A stretch of DNA of 64,000 bases from Mycobacterium sp. EPa45 (GTDB lineage Bacteria > Actinomycetota > Actinomycetes > Mycobacteriales > Mycobacteriaceae): positions 2,914,001-2,978,000 of the forward strand of contig NZ_CP011773.1 of NCBI RefSeq assembly GCF_001021385.1, given 5' to 3'. A model generated the notes under the pieces. It ran no database searches. It was not told where the DNA came from and was given only the letters and a program-made list of their open reading frames with translations. The position numbers were made by a program, and so were the translations under genes. Numbering within the stretch: the first letter of the stretch is position 1; every line of letters starts with the position of its first letter. Positions 1 to 8,887 of this stretch are shown here, piece after piece.

Positions 1-990
1 TACGCCATCGGCGACTCGCTGGGTGTGCTGCCACACAACAGCGATGCCGATGTCGCCGCGTGGCTGGCGGCGACCGGCCTCAGCGGCGACGAGGTGGTGG
101 AGGTCGACGGGGCGGAATGCACACTGCGCCAGGCACTCACCGAGAGTTACGACATCTGTCGCGTGACCCCGAACCTGTTGGCCTTCCTCGCCGAGACGAC
201 GGCGGACAAGTCTGCCGCCAGGCAACTGCGGGCCGCTCGCGCGCAGCTGGACACCTGGCGGCTGGGACGCAACGGGATCGACGTCGTACGTGCCTTCGGT
301 GTCCGGGCCGGCGCCGAGCAGTGGCAGGAGGTACTCGTTCGGCTGACCCCTCGACTGTATTCGATTTCGTCGAGCCCGCTGGTCAGCCCACATGAAGTGC
401 AGCTGACGGTGTCGATCGTCCGCTACCAGGCGCCGGACGGCGGAGAGCGCGGGGGAGTGTGCTCGACGTTCCTGGCCGACCGTGCCCGTGATGTTCCGGT
501 GTTCTTGCAGCGATCACCGCACTTTCGCCCCCCGGAAGACGCCACCGCGCCGATCGTGATGATCGGTGCGGGCACCGGGATCGCGCCGTTCCGCGGATTT
601 CTTCAGGAGCGCCGTGCCCTGGGCCACACCGGCCGCAACTGGTTGTTCTTCGGCGACCGGCACCGCGCCGAAAACTTCTACTACGAAGACGATCTGACCG
701 ATATGGTCACCGACGGCTTTCTGAACCGGCTCGACCTCGCGTTCTCCCGGGATCAGCGCCGGCGAATCTATGTGCAGGACACCATGATCGACAACGGGGC
801 GCAACTGTGGGCCTGGTTGCAGGACGGCGCCCACCTCTACGTCTGCGGTGACGCCACGGCGATGGCCAGAGACGTCGACATCGCCCTGGACACGATCATT
901 CAGACCCACGGCCATCTCGGTGCCGATGCCGCACGCGACTACAAGCGAGAACTGATCGCCGCGAAACGGTATCTGCGCGACGTGTACTGA
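1..990 (+). CDS. Nitrate/sulfite reductase flavoprotein, C-terminal part (truncated by window start)
   Basis: The reading frame is open from base 1, so the gene begins upstream; the GTG at 25 is internal. What remains is the FAD and NADPH half of a CysJ/P450-reductase-type flavoprotein. The start matches the GDxLGVxP element, followed by the FAD motif RLYSISSSP (about 352-378), the GGVCSTFL loop (about 454), the NADP loop GAGTGIAPFRGF (about 568), CGDATAMARDVD (about 844) and the typical terminal YLRDVY. In mycobacteria this module is often fused behind a molybdopterin nitrate reductase, feeding NADPH electrons to it. The NarK and NirBD genes directly downstream favour that assimilatory nitrate reductase reading over a plain sulfite reductase. 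The N-terminal part is not visible, so the fusion is inferred. Confidence 0.85.
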   Translation, partial: YAIGDSLGVLPHNSDADVAAWLAATGLSGDEVVEVDGAECTLRQALTESYDICRVTPNLLAFLAETTADKSAARQLRAARAQLDTWRLGRNGIDVVRAFGVRAGAEQWQEVLVRLTPRLYSISSSPLVSPHEVQLTVSIVRYQAPDGGERGGVCSTFLADRARDVPVFLQRSPHFRPPEDATAPIVMIGAGTGIAPFRGFLQERRALGHTGRNWLFFGDRHRAENFYYEDDLTDMVTDGFLNRLDLAFSRDQRRRIYVQDTMIDNGAQLWAWLQDGAHLYVCGDATAMARDVDIALDTIIQTHGHLGADAARDYKRELIAAKRYLRDVY

Positions 991-1025
991 CCTCACGACG
1001 GCGCTCCCACCAAAGTGAGCAGGTT

Positions 1026-1041
1026 GTGACATCAGGATCAC
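1026..1041 (+). promoter_or_regulatory. Candidate GlnR box upstream of narK
   Basis: GTGAC, six bases, then ATCAC. This gives the AC-n9-AC spacing (AC at 1029-1030 and 1040-1041) reported for mycobacterial GlnR, which activates nitrate and nitrite assimilation genes. It lies about 30 bp above a possible -10 (TACCGT, 1073-1078) and 44-59 bp above the narK ATG, a good place for an activator. Short motif, so chance matches are possible. Confidence 0.4.
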
Positions 1042-1084
1042 GGCGTGCAGCGAAGGCGCAACAAAGAATTCCTACCGTGATCCC

Positions 1085-2536
1085 ATGCAGACTTCCATTA
1101 CCCACAGGGGCTACGACATCGACGACTGGAATGCCGAAGACGTCGAGGCCTGGAACAACGGCGGCGCGAAAATCGCACGCCGCAACCTGATCTGGTCGAT
1201 CTTCGCCGAGCACGTCGGTTTCTCGGTGTGGTCGATCTGGTCGGTCATGGTGCTGTTCATGCCGCAGAATGTCTACCACATCGACGCCGCAGGGAAGTTC
1301 TTCCTGGTGGCGGTCCCGACATTGGTGGGCGCCATCCTGCGCATCCCGTACACGTTCGCCGTTGCCCGCTTCGGGGGCCGCAACTGGACCATCTTCTCGG
1401 CCCTGGCGCTCTTGGTGCCGACCGTGCTGACGCTGTATTTCATGGCACACCCGGGCACTTCGTACACCACGTTCCTGATCGTGGCCGCCTTCGCCGGGGT
1501 GGGCGGCGGGAACTTCGCTTCCTCGATGACCAACATCAACGCCTTCTATCCCCAGCGGCACAAGGGTTGGGCGCTCGGCCTGAATGCCGGCGGCGGCAAC
1601 ATCGGTGTCGCCGTCGTCCAGATCATCGGTCTACTGGTCATCGCGGGAGTAGGCAACCGCTCACCGCACCTGGTCTGTGCCGCCTATCTGGTGCTGATCG
1701 CGCTGGCCGCGGTCGGGGCGGCGCTGTACATGAACAACCTCACCAATCAGCGAAGCGATGCGCGTTCGATGATCGATGTTCTGGCCCATCGTGATTCGTG
1801 GCTGATCTCCCTGCTCTACATCGGTACGTTCGGGTCGTTCATCGGCTTCGGCTTCGCGTTCGGTCAAGTCCTGCAGATCAACTTCCTGGCCGGGCTGTCG
1901 CATGGGGGGCCCGTCACCCCGGCGATGACCGCGCAGGCCTCGCTGCATGCTGCTCAGATCGCGTTCATCGGCCCGGTGCTCGGCTCGCTGTCGCGCCCCT
2001 TCGGCGGTTGGCTGTCGGACCGCTTCGGTGGCGGAAAGGTCACCCTCTACACGTTCTTCGCGATGATCCTCGCCGCCATCGTGCTGGTGCTGATCGGCGA
2101 AATCGACGATGCCACCCCCGGCCCGGCGTCGGGCGGCGTGATGGCCGCCATCGTGGCCGGCTTCATCGCGCTGTTCATCTTGTCCGGTATGGGCAACGGC
2201 TCCGTCTACAAGATGATCCCGTCGATCTTCGAGGCCAAGTCGAAGAGCATCGACCTCAGCATGGCGGAGCGCAGCGCATGGTCACTGCGGATGTCGGGTG
2301 CCCTGATCGGGATCGCCGGTGCGGTCGGAGGACTCGGCGGGGTCGGTGTCAACATCGCCCTGCGGGCGTCCTACCTGTCGCCGGCCAAGTCCGCGACCAT
2401 GGCGTTCTGGGTGTTCCTCGGGTTCTACGTCCTGTGCGCGGTGATCACCTGGTTCGCCTACGTGCGGACTCCCAAGCGCGCCAATGCCATCGGTACCGAC
2501 AACTCGGCGGTCGGCAGCGCGGCGGCCGCCGCATGA
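1085..2536 (+). CDS. narK: NarK-type nitrate/nitrite transporter (MFS)
   Basis: A 483-residue major facilitator with about 12 hydrophobic segments. It carries the glycine-rich nitrate signature in the middle of the first half (AGVGGGNFASSMTNINAFYP, about residues 138-157) and a second one in the other half (SGMGNGSVYKMIP, about 368-380), both typical of NarK. It should bring nitrate in, or exchange nitrate and nitrite, for the reductases on either side. A possible -10 (TACCGT) ends 6 nt before the ATG, which suggests a leaderless message. The stop overlaps the nirB start (ATGA), so the two are translationally coupled. The specific NarK subtype cannot be told from sequence alone. Confidence 0.9.
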   Translation: MQTSITHRGYDIDDWNAEDVEAWNNGGAKIARRNLIWSIFAEHVGFSVWSIWSVMVLFMPQNVYHIDAAGKFFLVAVPTLVGAILRIPYTFAVARFGGRNWTIFSALALLVPTVLTLYFMAHPGTSYTTFLIVAAFAGVGGGNFASSMTNINAFYPQRHKGWALGLNAGGGNIGVAVVQIIGLLVIAGVGNRSPHLVCAAYLVLIALAAVGAALYMNNLTNQRSDARSMIDVLAHRDSWLISLLYIGTFGSFIGFGFAFGQVLQINFLAGLSHGGPVTPAMTAQASLHAAQIAFIGPVLGSLSRPFGGWLSDRFGGGKVTLYTFFAMILAAIVLVLIGEIDDATPGPASGGVMAAIVAGFIALFILSGMGNGSVYKMIPSIFEAKSKSIDLSMAERSAWSLRMSGALIGIAGAVGGLGGVGVNIALRASYLSPAKSATMAFWVFLGFYVLCAVITWFAYVRTPKRANAIGTDNSAVGSAAAAA

Positions 2537-5043
2537 GCGCCGCACGCCGTACCGTCGTGGTCGTCGGCCACGGCATGGTCGGCCACCGGTTCGTCGAGGC
2601 CCTGCGCGATCGCGACCGTGGCGGAAACTGGCGGGTGATCGTGCTGTGCGAGGAACCCACGGCGGCCTACGACCGGGTCGGCCTGTCGTCCTACATCGAC
2701 GGCTGGGACCGGACGACGCTGGCCCTGGCCGGAAACGACTATGCCGGAGACGAACTGGTCGACCTGCGGATCGGTGAGCCGGCCACCGCCATCGACCGGG
2801 AGCGCTGTCATGTCATCACATCAGCGGGGGAGCGCATCGGCTATGACGCGGTTGTGCTGGCAACCGGCTCGTACCCGTTCGTTCCGCCGATCCCCGGCAG
2901 CGATCTGGACCGCTGCTTCGTCTACCGAACGCTGGAAGACCTCGACGCGATCCGCGCGGCCGCCGCGGCGGCCCGCCCCGGGGCCACCGGCATCGTCGTC
3001 GGCGGTGGCCTACTGGGTCTGGAAGCAGCCAACGCACTCAAACTGCTCGGATTGACTCCGCATGTGCTGGAACGGTCGCCGCGACTGATGCCGATCCAGG
3101 TCGACGACGGCGGCGGTGCGCTGCTGAACAGGTTGATCACCGATCTCGGCATCGTCGTACACACCGACGTCGCGTCCACCGAGATCGTCGAGAGCGGTGA
3201 CGGGATCACGGTGTCACTGTCCAACGGCGAGCAGCTCGACGCCGCGGTGCTGGTGTTCTCCGCCGGGGTGCGCCCGCGTGACGAGCTGGCCCGGGTGAGC
3301 GGACTTCCGCTCGCCGAACGTGGCGGGGTGCTGACCGATCTCAGCTGCGCGACCTCCGATCCGCGGGTGTACGCCATCGGTGAGGTCGCGGCCGTCGAGG
3401 GCCGCTGCTACGGCCTGGTTGCACCGGGCTACACGATGGCCGAGGTGGTGGCCGATCGGCTGGTCGGCGGCGCGGCCGAGTTCCCGGGCGCGGACCTGTC
3501 CACCAAACTCAAACTCCTCGGTGTCGACGTCGCCAGCTTCGGCGACGCGCACGCCACCACACCCGGTGCGCTGGAAGTCGTCCTCAATGACGCCGTCAAC
3601 CAGACCTACGCCAAACTGGTTGTGTCTGACGATGTTTCGACGTTGCTGGGCGGTATTCTGGTCGGCGACGCAGGAGCGTACTCCACGCTGCGCCCGCTGG
3701 TCGGCCGCCCGCTGCCCGCCGACCCGGCGACACTGATCTCGCCGGCCGGGGCCGAGGTCGGGGTCGGCGCACTGCCCGACGACGCGCAGATCTGCTCGTG
3801 CAACGCGGTGTCCAAACACAGCATCTGTGGCGCGATTGCGGACGGCGCCCATGACGTACCGGCGATCAAGTGCGCGACGGCCGCCGGAACATCCTGCGGC
3901 AGTTGCATTCCCATGCTCAAGCGGCTGCTCGAGTCGCAGGGCGTGGCGATGTCCAAGGCGCTGTGCGAACACTTCCCGCAGTCCCGTGCCGAGCTGTTCC
4001 AGATCATCGCAACGACCGGTATCCGCACGTTCTCGAGACTGATCGCCGAACACGGCACCGGCACCGGCTGCGACATCTGCAAACCGGTCGTGGCTTCGAT
4101 ACTGGCATCCACCTCCTCGGACCACATTCTCGACGACGAGACGGCCGCACTGCAGGACACCAACGACCACTTCCTGGCCAACATTCAGCGCAACGGCACG
4201 TATTCGGTGGTGCCGCGGCTGCCCGGTGGTGAGGTCACCCCCGAACAGCTGATCGTGATCGCCGAGGTGGCCCGCGATTTCGGCCTCTACACCAAGATCA
4301 CCGGCGGCCAGCGCATCGATCTGTTCGGCGCCCGCGTCGAGCAGCTGCCGCAGATCTGGAAGCGGTTGGTCGACGCCGGCATGGAATCCGGCCACGCCTA
4401 CGGCAAGTCGCTGCGCACGGTGAAGAGTTGTGTCGGCTCATCCTGGTGCCGTTACGGCGTGCAGGACTCGGTGGCGATGGCCGTCGAACTCGAACTGCGC
4501 TATCGCGGGCTGCGTTCCCCCCACAAGATCAAGATGGGCGTCTCGGGTTGCCAGCGCGAATGCGCCGAGGCGCGCGGCAAGGACGTCGGGGTGATCGCCA
4601 CCGAGAAGGGCTGGAACCTCTATGTCGGCGGCAACGGCGGCGCCAATCCCAAGCATGCGCAGCTGCTGGCCGGCGATCTCGATTCCGAAACCCTGGTCCG
4701 CTACATCGACCGCTACCTCATGTTCTACGTCCGCACCGCAGACCGCCTGCAGCGCACCGCCGTCTGGCAGGAGACCATCGAAGGTGGGCTTGATCACATC
4801 CGCGACGTCGTGTGCGAGGACTCGTTGGGCATCGCGGCCGACCTCGACGACGCGATGGCCCGACATATCGATGGCTACTCCGACGAATGGGCCGGCGTGC
4901 TGAACGACCAGGAAAAACTGGCTCGGTTCGTGTCGTTCGTCAATGCGCCCGACGAGTCGGACCCGACCGTCGCGTTCGACGAGACCGGTCCCCGCAAGGT
5001 GCCGCTTCTGCTGGGCATGCCCCGGCAGCGTCAACGCGGCTGA
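2533..5043 (+). CDS. nirB: Nitrite reductase (NADH) large subunit NirB
   Basis: 836 residues, the usual NirB length, from the ATG that overlaps the narK stop. The open frame runs further upstream inside narK but has no gene character there. Order: FAD/NAD(P)H oxidoreductase (residues 1 to about 400, GHGMVGHR and VVVGGGLLGLEAA), a BFD-like [2Fe-2S] domain with C421, C423, C455 and C458, a second degenerate BFD-like stretch ending in GTGCDICKP, then ferredoxin-like and sirohaem/4Fe-4S domains with C633-x5-C639 and C673-x3-C677. It reduces nitrite to ammonium in the cytoplasm with NADH and works with NirD, encoded next. Confidence 0.96.
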   Translation: MSAARRTVVVVGHGMVGHRFVEALRDRDRGGNWRVIVLCEEPTAAYDRVGLSSYIDGWDRTTLALAGNDYAGDELVDLRIGEPATAIDRERCHVITSAGERIGYDAVVLATGSYPFVPPIPGSDLDRCFVYRTLEDLDAIRAAAAAARPGATGIVVGGGLLGLEAANALKLLGLTPHVLERSPRLMPIQVDDGGGALLNRLITDLGIVVHTDVASTEIVESGDGITVSLSNGEQLDAAVLVFSAGVRPRDELARVSGLPLAERGGVLTDLSCATSDPRVYAIGEVAAVEGRCYGLVAPGYTMAEVVADRLVGGAAEFPGADLSTKLKLLGVDVASFGDAHATTPGALEVVLNDAVNQTYAKLVVSDDVSTLLGGILVGDAGAYSTLRPLVGRPLPADPATLISPAGAEVGVGALPDDAQICSCNAVSKHSICGAIADGAHDVPAIKCATAAGTSCGSCIPMLKRLLESQGVAMSKALCEHFPQSRAELFQIIATTGIRTFSRLIAEHGTGTGCDICKPVVASILASTSSDHILDDETAALQDTNDHFLANIQRNGTYSVVPRLPGGEVTPEQLIVIAEVARDFGLYTKITGGQRIDLFGARVEQLPQIWKRLVDAGMESGHAYGKSLRTVKSCVGSSWCRYGVQDSVAMAVELELRYRGLRSPHKIKMGVSGCQRECAEARGKDVGVIATEKGWNLYVGGNGGANPKHAQLLAGDLDSETLVRYIDRYLMFYVRTADRLQRTAVWQETIEGGLDHIRDVVCEDSLGIAADLDDAMARHIDGYSDEWAGVLNDQEKLARFVSFVNAPDESDPTVAFDETGPRKVPLLLGMPRQRQRG

Positions 5044-5091
5044 AAGCCACGCGTAACAGCCGCGAAACACAACCCCTGGAGGCTTGAAACC

Positions 5092-5457
5092 ATGACAGTT
5101 CTTGCAGACACCCGGCTGGGGCTGGATGTCGATGTCTGGACGACCGCATGCCCCCGGAGCGCACTGCTCACCGGGCGCGGCGTCGCGGTGCTGCTGCCCG
5201 ACGGCCAGCAGGCGGCATTGTTCTTGTTGGCCGACGGCACGCTGGCCGCAGTCGGCAACATCGACCCGTTCGGACGCGCGGCGGTGATGTCGCGCGGTCT
5301 GGTCGGGGATCGGCGCGGCGAGCCCACCGTGGCTTCGCCGTTGCTCAAGCAGGTGTTCTCCCTGGTCGACGGTCGGTGCCTCGACGACGAGTCACACGCA
5401 CTGCCGGTCTACGACGTCAGGGTGGTCGATGGATTCGTCGAGATCAGAAGTCGCTGA
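5092..5457 (+). CDS. nirD: Nitrite reductase (NADH) small subunit NirD
   Basis: A 121-residue Rieske-fold protein that lacks the Cys/His pairs of true Rieske proteins, as NirD does. It aligns by features such as LFLLADGTLAAVGNIDPF and SPLLKQVFSL. It is the accessory subunit of NirB. A strong ribosome site (GGAGG, with 8 nt spacing) precedes the ATG, and 48 bp separate it from nirB, so it sits in the same operon. The last 29 bp overlap the start of the uroporphyrinogen-III synthase gene, which ties haem-cofactor supply to the enzyme. Confidence 0.93.
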   Translation: MTVLADTRLGLDVDVWTTACPRSALLTGRGVAVLLPDGQQAALFLLADGTLAAVGNIDPFGRAAVMSRGLVGDRRGEPTVASPLLKQVFSLVDGRCLDDESHALPVYDVRVVDGFVEIRSR

Positions 5458-6574
5458 CCCGCTGGCCGGCTTCACCGTCGGGGTAACCGCCGCGCGCCGG
5501 GCCGAAGAACTCATCACGCTCCTCGAGCGACGCGGTGCCGCCGTTGTCCACGCGCCGACGATCCGGATCGTTCCCCTGGTCGACGACGTCGAGCTGCACC
5601 GGGTGACCGAGCAGCTCATCGCCGAACCGCCCGACCTGGTGGTGGTGACAACCGGGATCGGGTTTCGGGGCTGGGTGGAAGCCGCCCACGGTTGGGATGT
5701 ACACGACGGCCTGCTCGCCGCCCTGGGCTCGACACGCATCCTGGCGCGCGGCCCGAAGGCGCGCGGCGCGGTCCGCCAGGCCGGATTGTGCGAGGAGTGG
5801 AGCCCGGAGTCGGAATCGTCGGTGGAAGTGCTGGAGCGACTGCTCTCCGAGGGCGTGGACCAACTGCGCGTTGCGGTCCAGTTGCATGGTGCGGCCAGCG
5901 AATGGGAGCCCGACACCGACATCTGTGACGCCCTGGCCCGGGCCGGAGCCCAGGTGGTGCGGGTGCCGGTCTACCGCTGGGAGCAGCCCGATGACACCCG
6001 GCGCATCGACCACCTGATTTCGATGATCGTCAACTCCGACGTCGACGCGGTGAGCTTCACCAGCGCGCCAGCCGTCGCCTCGCTGCTCGAACGTGCGAAA
6101 GCCGTTGGTGCGCTTGATTGTTTGATTCACGCGCTGCGCCACAACGTGGCGGTGTTCTGCGTCGGCCCGGTCACGGCCAGCCCGCTGGCCCGACTCGGCA
6201 TCGAGCCGCGCTCGCCGCAGCGATACCGGCTTGGTGCGCTGGCCCGGCTGATCACCGACGAACTGCCGGTCCTGGCAAAGCAATTCAGCGCAGGCGGCCA
6301 TCACATCAGCGTCCGTAGCGCCAGCGTCGAGGTCGACGGTGAGCTCAAGGTGCTGCCGCCGGCGGCCATGGCCCTGCTGCGGCGACTGCTGGTTGCGCCC
6401 GGCCTGGTGGTGTCGCGCGAAGAGCTGCTCGCCGAACTTCCCGGTGGTGGTGACGACACCCACGCCGTCGAGACCGCGATGGCGCGGCTGCGCTCGGCGC
6501 TGGCCGCCCCGCGGGTGGTCCAGACCGTGGTCAAACGCGGCTACCGACTCGCGGTGGATGTGGAGGCGACATGA
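5429..6574 (+). CDS. Uroporphyrinogen-III synthase with C-terminal DNA-binding domain
   Basis: 381 residues. Residues 1 to about 275 match HemD-type uroporphyrinogen-III synthase, which closes the tetrapyrrole ring and so makes the precursor of sirohaem. Residues about 290-378 form an OmpR-type winged helix: the wing VVKRGYRLAVD is near the end, and LLVAPGLVVSREELL fits the first helices. This fusion is known in actinobacteria (Rv0260c-like). The gene starts inside nirD and overlaps the next gene by ATGA. Position suggests it supplies NirB and may also sense or regulate; the regulatory role is inferred, and no receiver domain is present. Confidence 0.85.
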   Translation: MDSSRSEVADPLAGFTVGVTAARRAEELITLLERRGAAVVHAPTIRIVPLVDDVELHRVTEQLIAEPPDLVVVTTGIGFRGWVEAAHGWDVHDGLLAALGSTRILARGPKARGAVRQAGLCEEWSPESESSVEVLERLLSEGVDQLRVAVQLHGAASEWEPDTDICDALARAGAQVVRVPVYRWEQPDDTRRIDHLISMIVNSDVDAVSFTSAPAVASLLERAKAVGALDCLIHALRHNVAVFCVGPVTASPLARLGIEPRSPQRYRLGALARLITDELPVLAKQFSAGGHHISVRSASVEVDGELKVLPPAAMALLRRLLVAPGLVVSREELLAELPGGGDDTHAVETAMARLRSALAAPRVVQTVVKRGYRLAVDVEAT

Positions 6575-7248
6575 CACCCGACCTGGTCCTGGTCGCCCAC
6601 GGCACCCGGAATCCGCTGGGGCTGGCCACTATCACCGAGATCGCATCAGCCGTCGCCGAACACGTCGGTCCGGTGCGGACCGCTTTCGTCGACGTCCTCG
6701 GGCCCAATCCTCGCGAGGTGCTGGCAGATTCGGCGGTGCCGGCGGTCGTCGTGCCGGCCTTCCTGGCGTCGGGCTACCACGTCAACACCGATCTGCCGGC
6801 CCGGGTGACCGAAAGCGGCCACGCGTGCGTGACGATCACGCCGGCGCTGGGACCGGACCCGGTGCTGGCCGAGCTCATGCGCACCCGACTGCTCGAGGTG
6901 GGCTGGTCACCCGGTGACGCGGTGGTGATGGCGGCGGCCGGGTCGTCGGATCCGGCCGCTCGACGCGAGTTGGTCCGGGCCGCGAGTCTGCTCGCCGATC
7001 TGGTGGGCGAGGTGCACCTCGGCTTCGTCGCGACGGGTGCGCCGACGGTCGCCGACCTGGTCGGCCGGATCCGTCGTTCCGGACGGCGGGTCTTCATCGC
7101 CTCCTACCTGCTGGCGCCCGGGGTCTTCCACACCAGGCTCGCCGCCTGCGGGGCGCAGGCGGTGACCGAGCCGCTGGGTTCCCACCCCGACCTCGTGAGG
7201 CTGCTGGCGCATCGCTTCACCACCCATATCTCCAGCACGATTCACTGA
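6571..7248 (+). CDS. Sirohydrochlorin chelatase-like protein (CbiX family)
   Basis: 225 residues with two CbiX-like halves. The first begins LVLVAHGTRNPLG, where the metal-site His is H10, and holds the VPAFLASGYHVNTDLP stretch. The second half has FIASYLLAPGVFHTRLA. Family members insert iron or cobalt into sirohydrochlorin. Coupled to the upstream HemD-type gene by ATGA and lying behind nirBD, it most likely makes sirohaem for nitrite reductase. Corresponds to the Rv0259c type of M. tuberculosis. Metal choice (Fe or Co) cannot be read from the sequence. Confidence 0.85.
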   Translation: MTPDLVLVAHGTRNPLGLATITEIASAVAEHVGPVRTAFVDVLGPNPREVLADSAVPAVVVPAFLASGYHVNTDLPARVTESGHACVTITPALGPDPVLAELMRTRLLEVGWSPGDAVVMAAAGSSDPAARRELVRAASLLADLVGEVHLGFVATGAPTVADLVGRIRRSGRRVFIASYLLAPGVFHTRLAACGAQAVTEPLGSHPDLVRLLAHRFTTHISSTIH

Positions 7249-7277
7249 TTTGGCGCGGCCGGTGGCACCATTGATCG

Positions 7278-8570
7278 GTGTCCGCTGAACTGAGCCAGGA
7301 TTCTCGAAGGACGCCGCTGAGCCCACCTATCTCAGCGGCCGACATCGATGAGGCCGATCAGCGAATTTCCGACGTGGTCAGTCAAACCCCGCTGCAGTAC
7401 AGCGACCGGTTGTCGCAGGCCACCGGCGCCGACGTCTACCTCAAGCGCGAGGATCTGCAAAGAGTGCGGTCCTACAAACTGCGCGGCGCCTACAACCTGC
7501 TCAAACAGCTCACCGACGCCGAGATCGCCGCCGGGGTGGTGTGCTCGTCGGCCGGCAATCACGCGCAGGGCTTCGCACTGGCATGCCGGCTGATGGGCGT
7601 GCACGGCCGGGTCTACGTGCCGGCCAAGACCCCGAAGCAGAAGCGCGACCGCATCCGCTACCACGGTGGCGAGTTCATCGACCTGATCGTCGGCGGCGCG
7701 ACGTACGACCTGGCCGCCGAGGCGGCCCTCGACGACGTCGCCCGCACCGGGGCCACGCTGGTCCCGCCGTTCGACGATGTGCGCACGATGGCCGGGCAGG
7801 GCACCATCGCCGTCGAGATCCTCGCCCAACTCGACGCCGAACCGGACCTGGTGGTCGTCCCGGTCGGCGGCGGCGGCTGCATCGCCGGCATCACCACCTA
7901 CCTGGCCGAGCGGACTTCCAACACCGCCGTGCTCGGTGTCGAGCCGGCCGGCGCGGCATCGATGATCGCGGCGCTGGCCGCCGGTGGCCCGGTCGACCTC
8001 GAGCACGTCGACCAGTTCGTCGACGGGGCCGCGGTCAAGCAGATCGGCGCGCTGCCGTATCAGGCGCTGGCCGCGGCCGGTGACATGGTCTCGGTGACGA
8101 CGGTCGACGAGGGTGCGGTCTGCACAGCAATGCTCGACCTGTACCAGAACGAGGGCATCATCGCCGAGCCTGCCGGTGCGCTGTCGGTGGCCGGGCTGTT
8201 GGAGGCCGACGTGGAACCGGGGTCGACGGTGGTGTGCCTGATCTCCGGCGGCAACAACGACGTGTCGCGCTACGGCGAGGTGCTCGAGCGGTCGTTGGTC
8301 CACCTGGGCCTCAAGCACTACTTTCTCGTCGACTTCCCCCAGGAGCCGGGTGCGCTGCGCCGGTTCCTGGACGAAATCCTCGGCCCCGGCGACGACATCA
8401 CGCTGTTCGAGTACGTCAAGCGCAACAACCGCGAAACCGGCGAGGCGCTGGTCGGTATCGAGCTCGGCTCCGCCGCCGGGCTCGACGGGTTGCGGGCCCG
8501 CATGGATGCCTCCGGCCTCCACGTCGAACCGCTGGAGCCCGGTTCGCCGGCCTACCGATACCTGACCTGA
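7278..8570 (+). CDS. ilvA: Threonine dehydratase, biosynthetic (IlvA)
   Basis: 430 residues from a GTG. A PLP fold-type II catalytic domain comes first, with the Schiff-base lysine in SYKLRGAYN (K67), the SAGNHAQG loop and the glycine-rich PVGGGGCIAG phosphate loop (about 195). A shorter ACT-like regulatory part follows (about 340-425, ending VEPLEPGSPAYRYL). It deaminates threonine to 2-oxobutanoate, the first committed step to isoleucine, and is normally inhibited by isoleucine through the C-terminal part. It stands alone between the nitrogen genes and a small DUF4242 gene, as in M. tuberculosis, where ilvA neighbours treZ. Confidence 0.94.
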   Translation: MSAELSQDSRRTPLSPPISAADIDEADQRISDVVSQTPLQYSDRLSQATGADVYLKREDLQRVRSYKLRGAYNLLKQLTDAEIAAGVVCSSAGNHAQGFALACRLMGVHGRVYVPAKTPKQKRDRIRYHGGEFIDLIVGGATYDLAAEAALDDVARTGATLVPPFDDVRTMAGQGTIAVEILAQLDAEPDLVVVPVGGGGCIAGITTYLAERTSNTAVLGVEPAGAASMIAALAAGGPVDLEHVDQFVDGAAVKQIGALPYQALAAAGDMVSVTTVDEGAVCTAMLDLYQNEGIIAEPAGALSVAGLLEADVEPGSTVVCLISGGNNDVSRYGEVLERSLVHLGLKHYFLVDFPQEPGALRRFLDEILGPGDDITLFEYVKRNNRETGEALVGIELGSAAGLDGLRARMDASGLHVEPLEPGSPAYRYLT

Positions 8571-8613
8571 CGCGCGCGTCAGCGTATGCTGGGCCGAACC
8601 TCAGGAGGCCGCC

Positions 8614-8883
8614 GTGCCGTTATTCATGGTCGAACGGAATTACGCCGAGCAACTTGAACCCAGCTTCGACGTCGCCGACGGGATCAACCGGCTCAATGCC
8701 GAGGAGGGCGTCCGCTGGCTGTATTCGTTCCTGTCTGCGGACCGGCGGAAGACCTATTGCCTCTATGAAGCCCCGAGCCCCGAGGCCATCCGAACGGCCG
8801 CCGTCCGGGCCGGGCTTCCCGCCGACGTCATCGTCGAGGTGACGAACAAGGTGCTGCCGGACGGCTCGTCGGCCGCCATCTGA
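8614..8883 (+). CDS. DUF4242 small protein
   Basis: 89 residues from GTG 8614, with AGGAGG at 8603-8608 (5 nt spacing) fixing the start. The sequence opens with the MPLFMVERN strand and has LSADRRKTYCLYEAPSPEAIR, the pattern of DUF4242 (SCO4226-like ferredoxin-fold proteins, some of which bind nickel). No membrane segment or signal peptide. 43 bp separate it from ilvA, and its stop lies 4 bp from the stop of the converging LuxR-type gene. Function not known. Confidence 0.75.
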   Translation: MPLFMVERNYAEQLEPSFDVADGINRLNAEEGVRWLYSFLSADRRKTYCLYEAPSPEAIRTAAVRAGLPADVIVEVTNKVLPDGSSAAI

Positions 8884-8887
8884 TGTC

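Noticed and set aside
1798..2532. Upstream extension of the nirB frame by 245 codons
   Set aside because: It lies inside narK in another frame. NirB length and the ATGA overlap fix the start at 2533.
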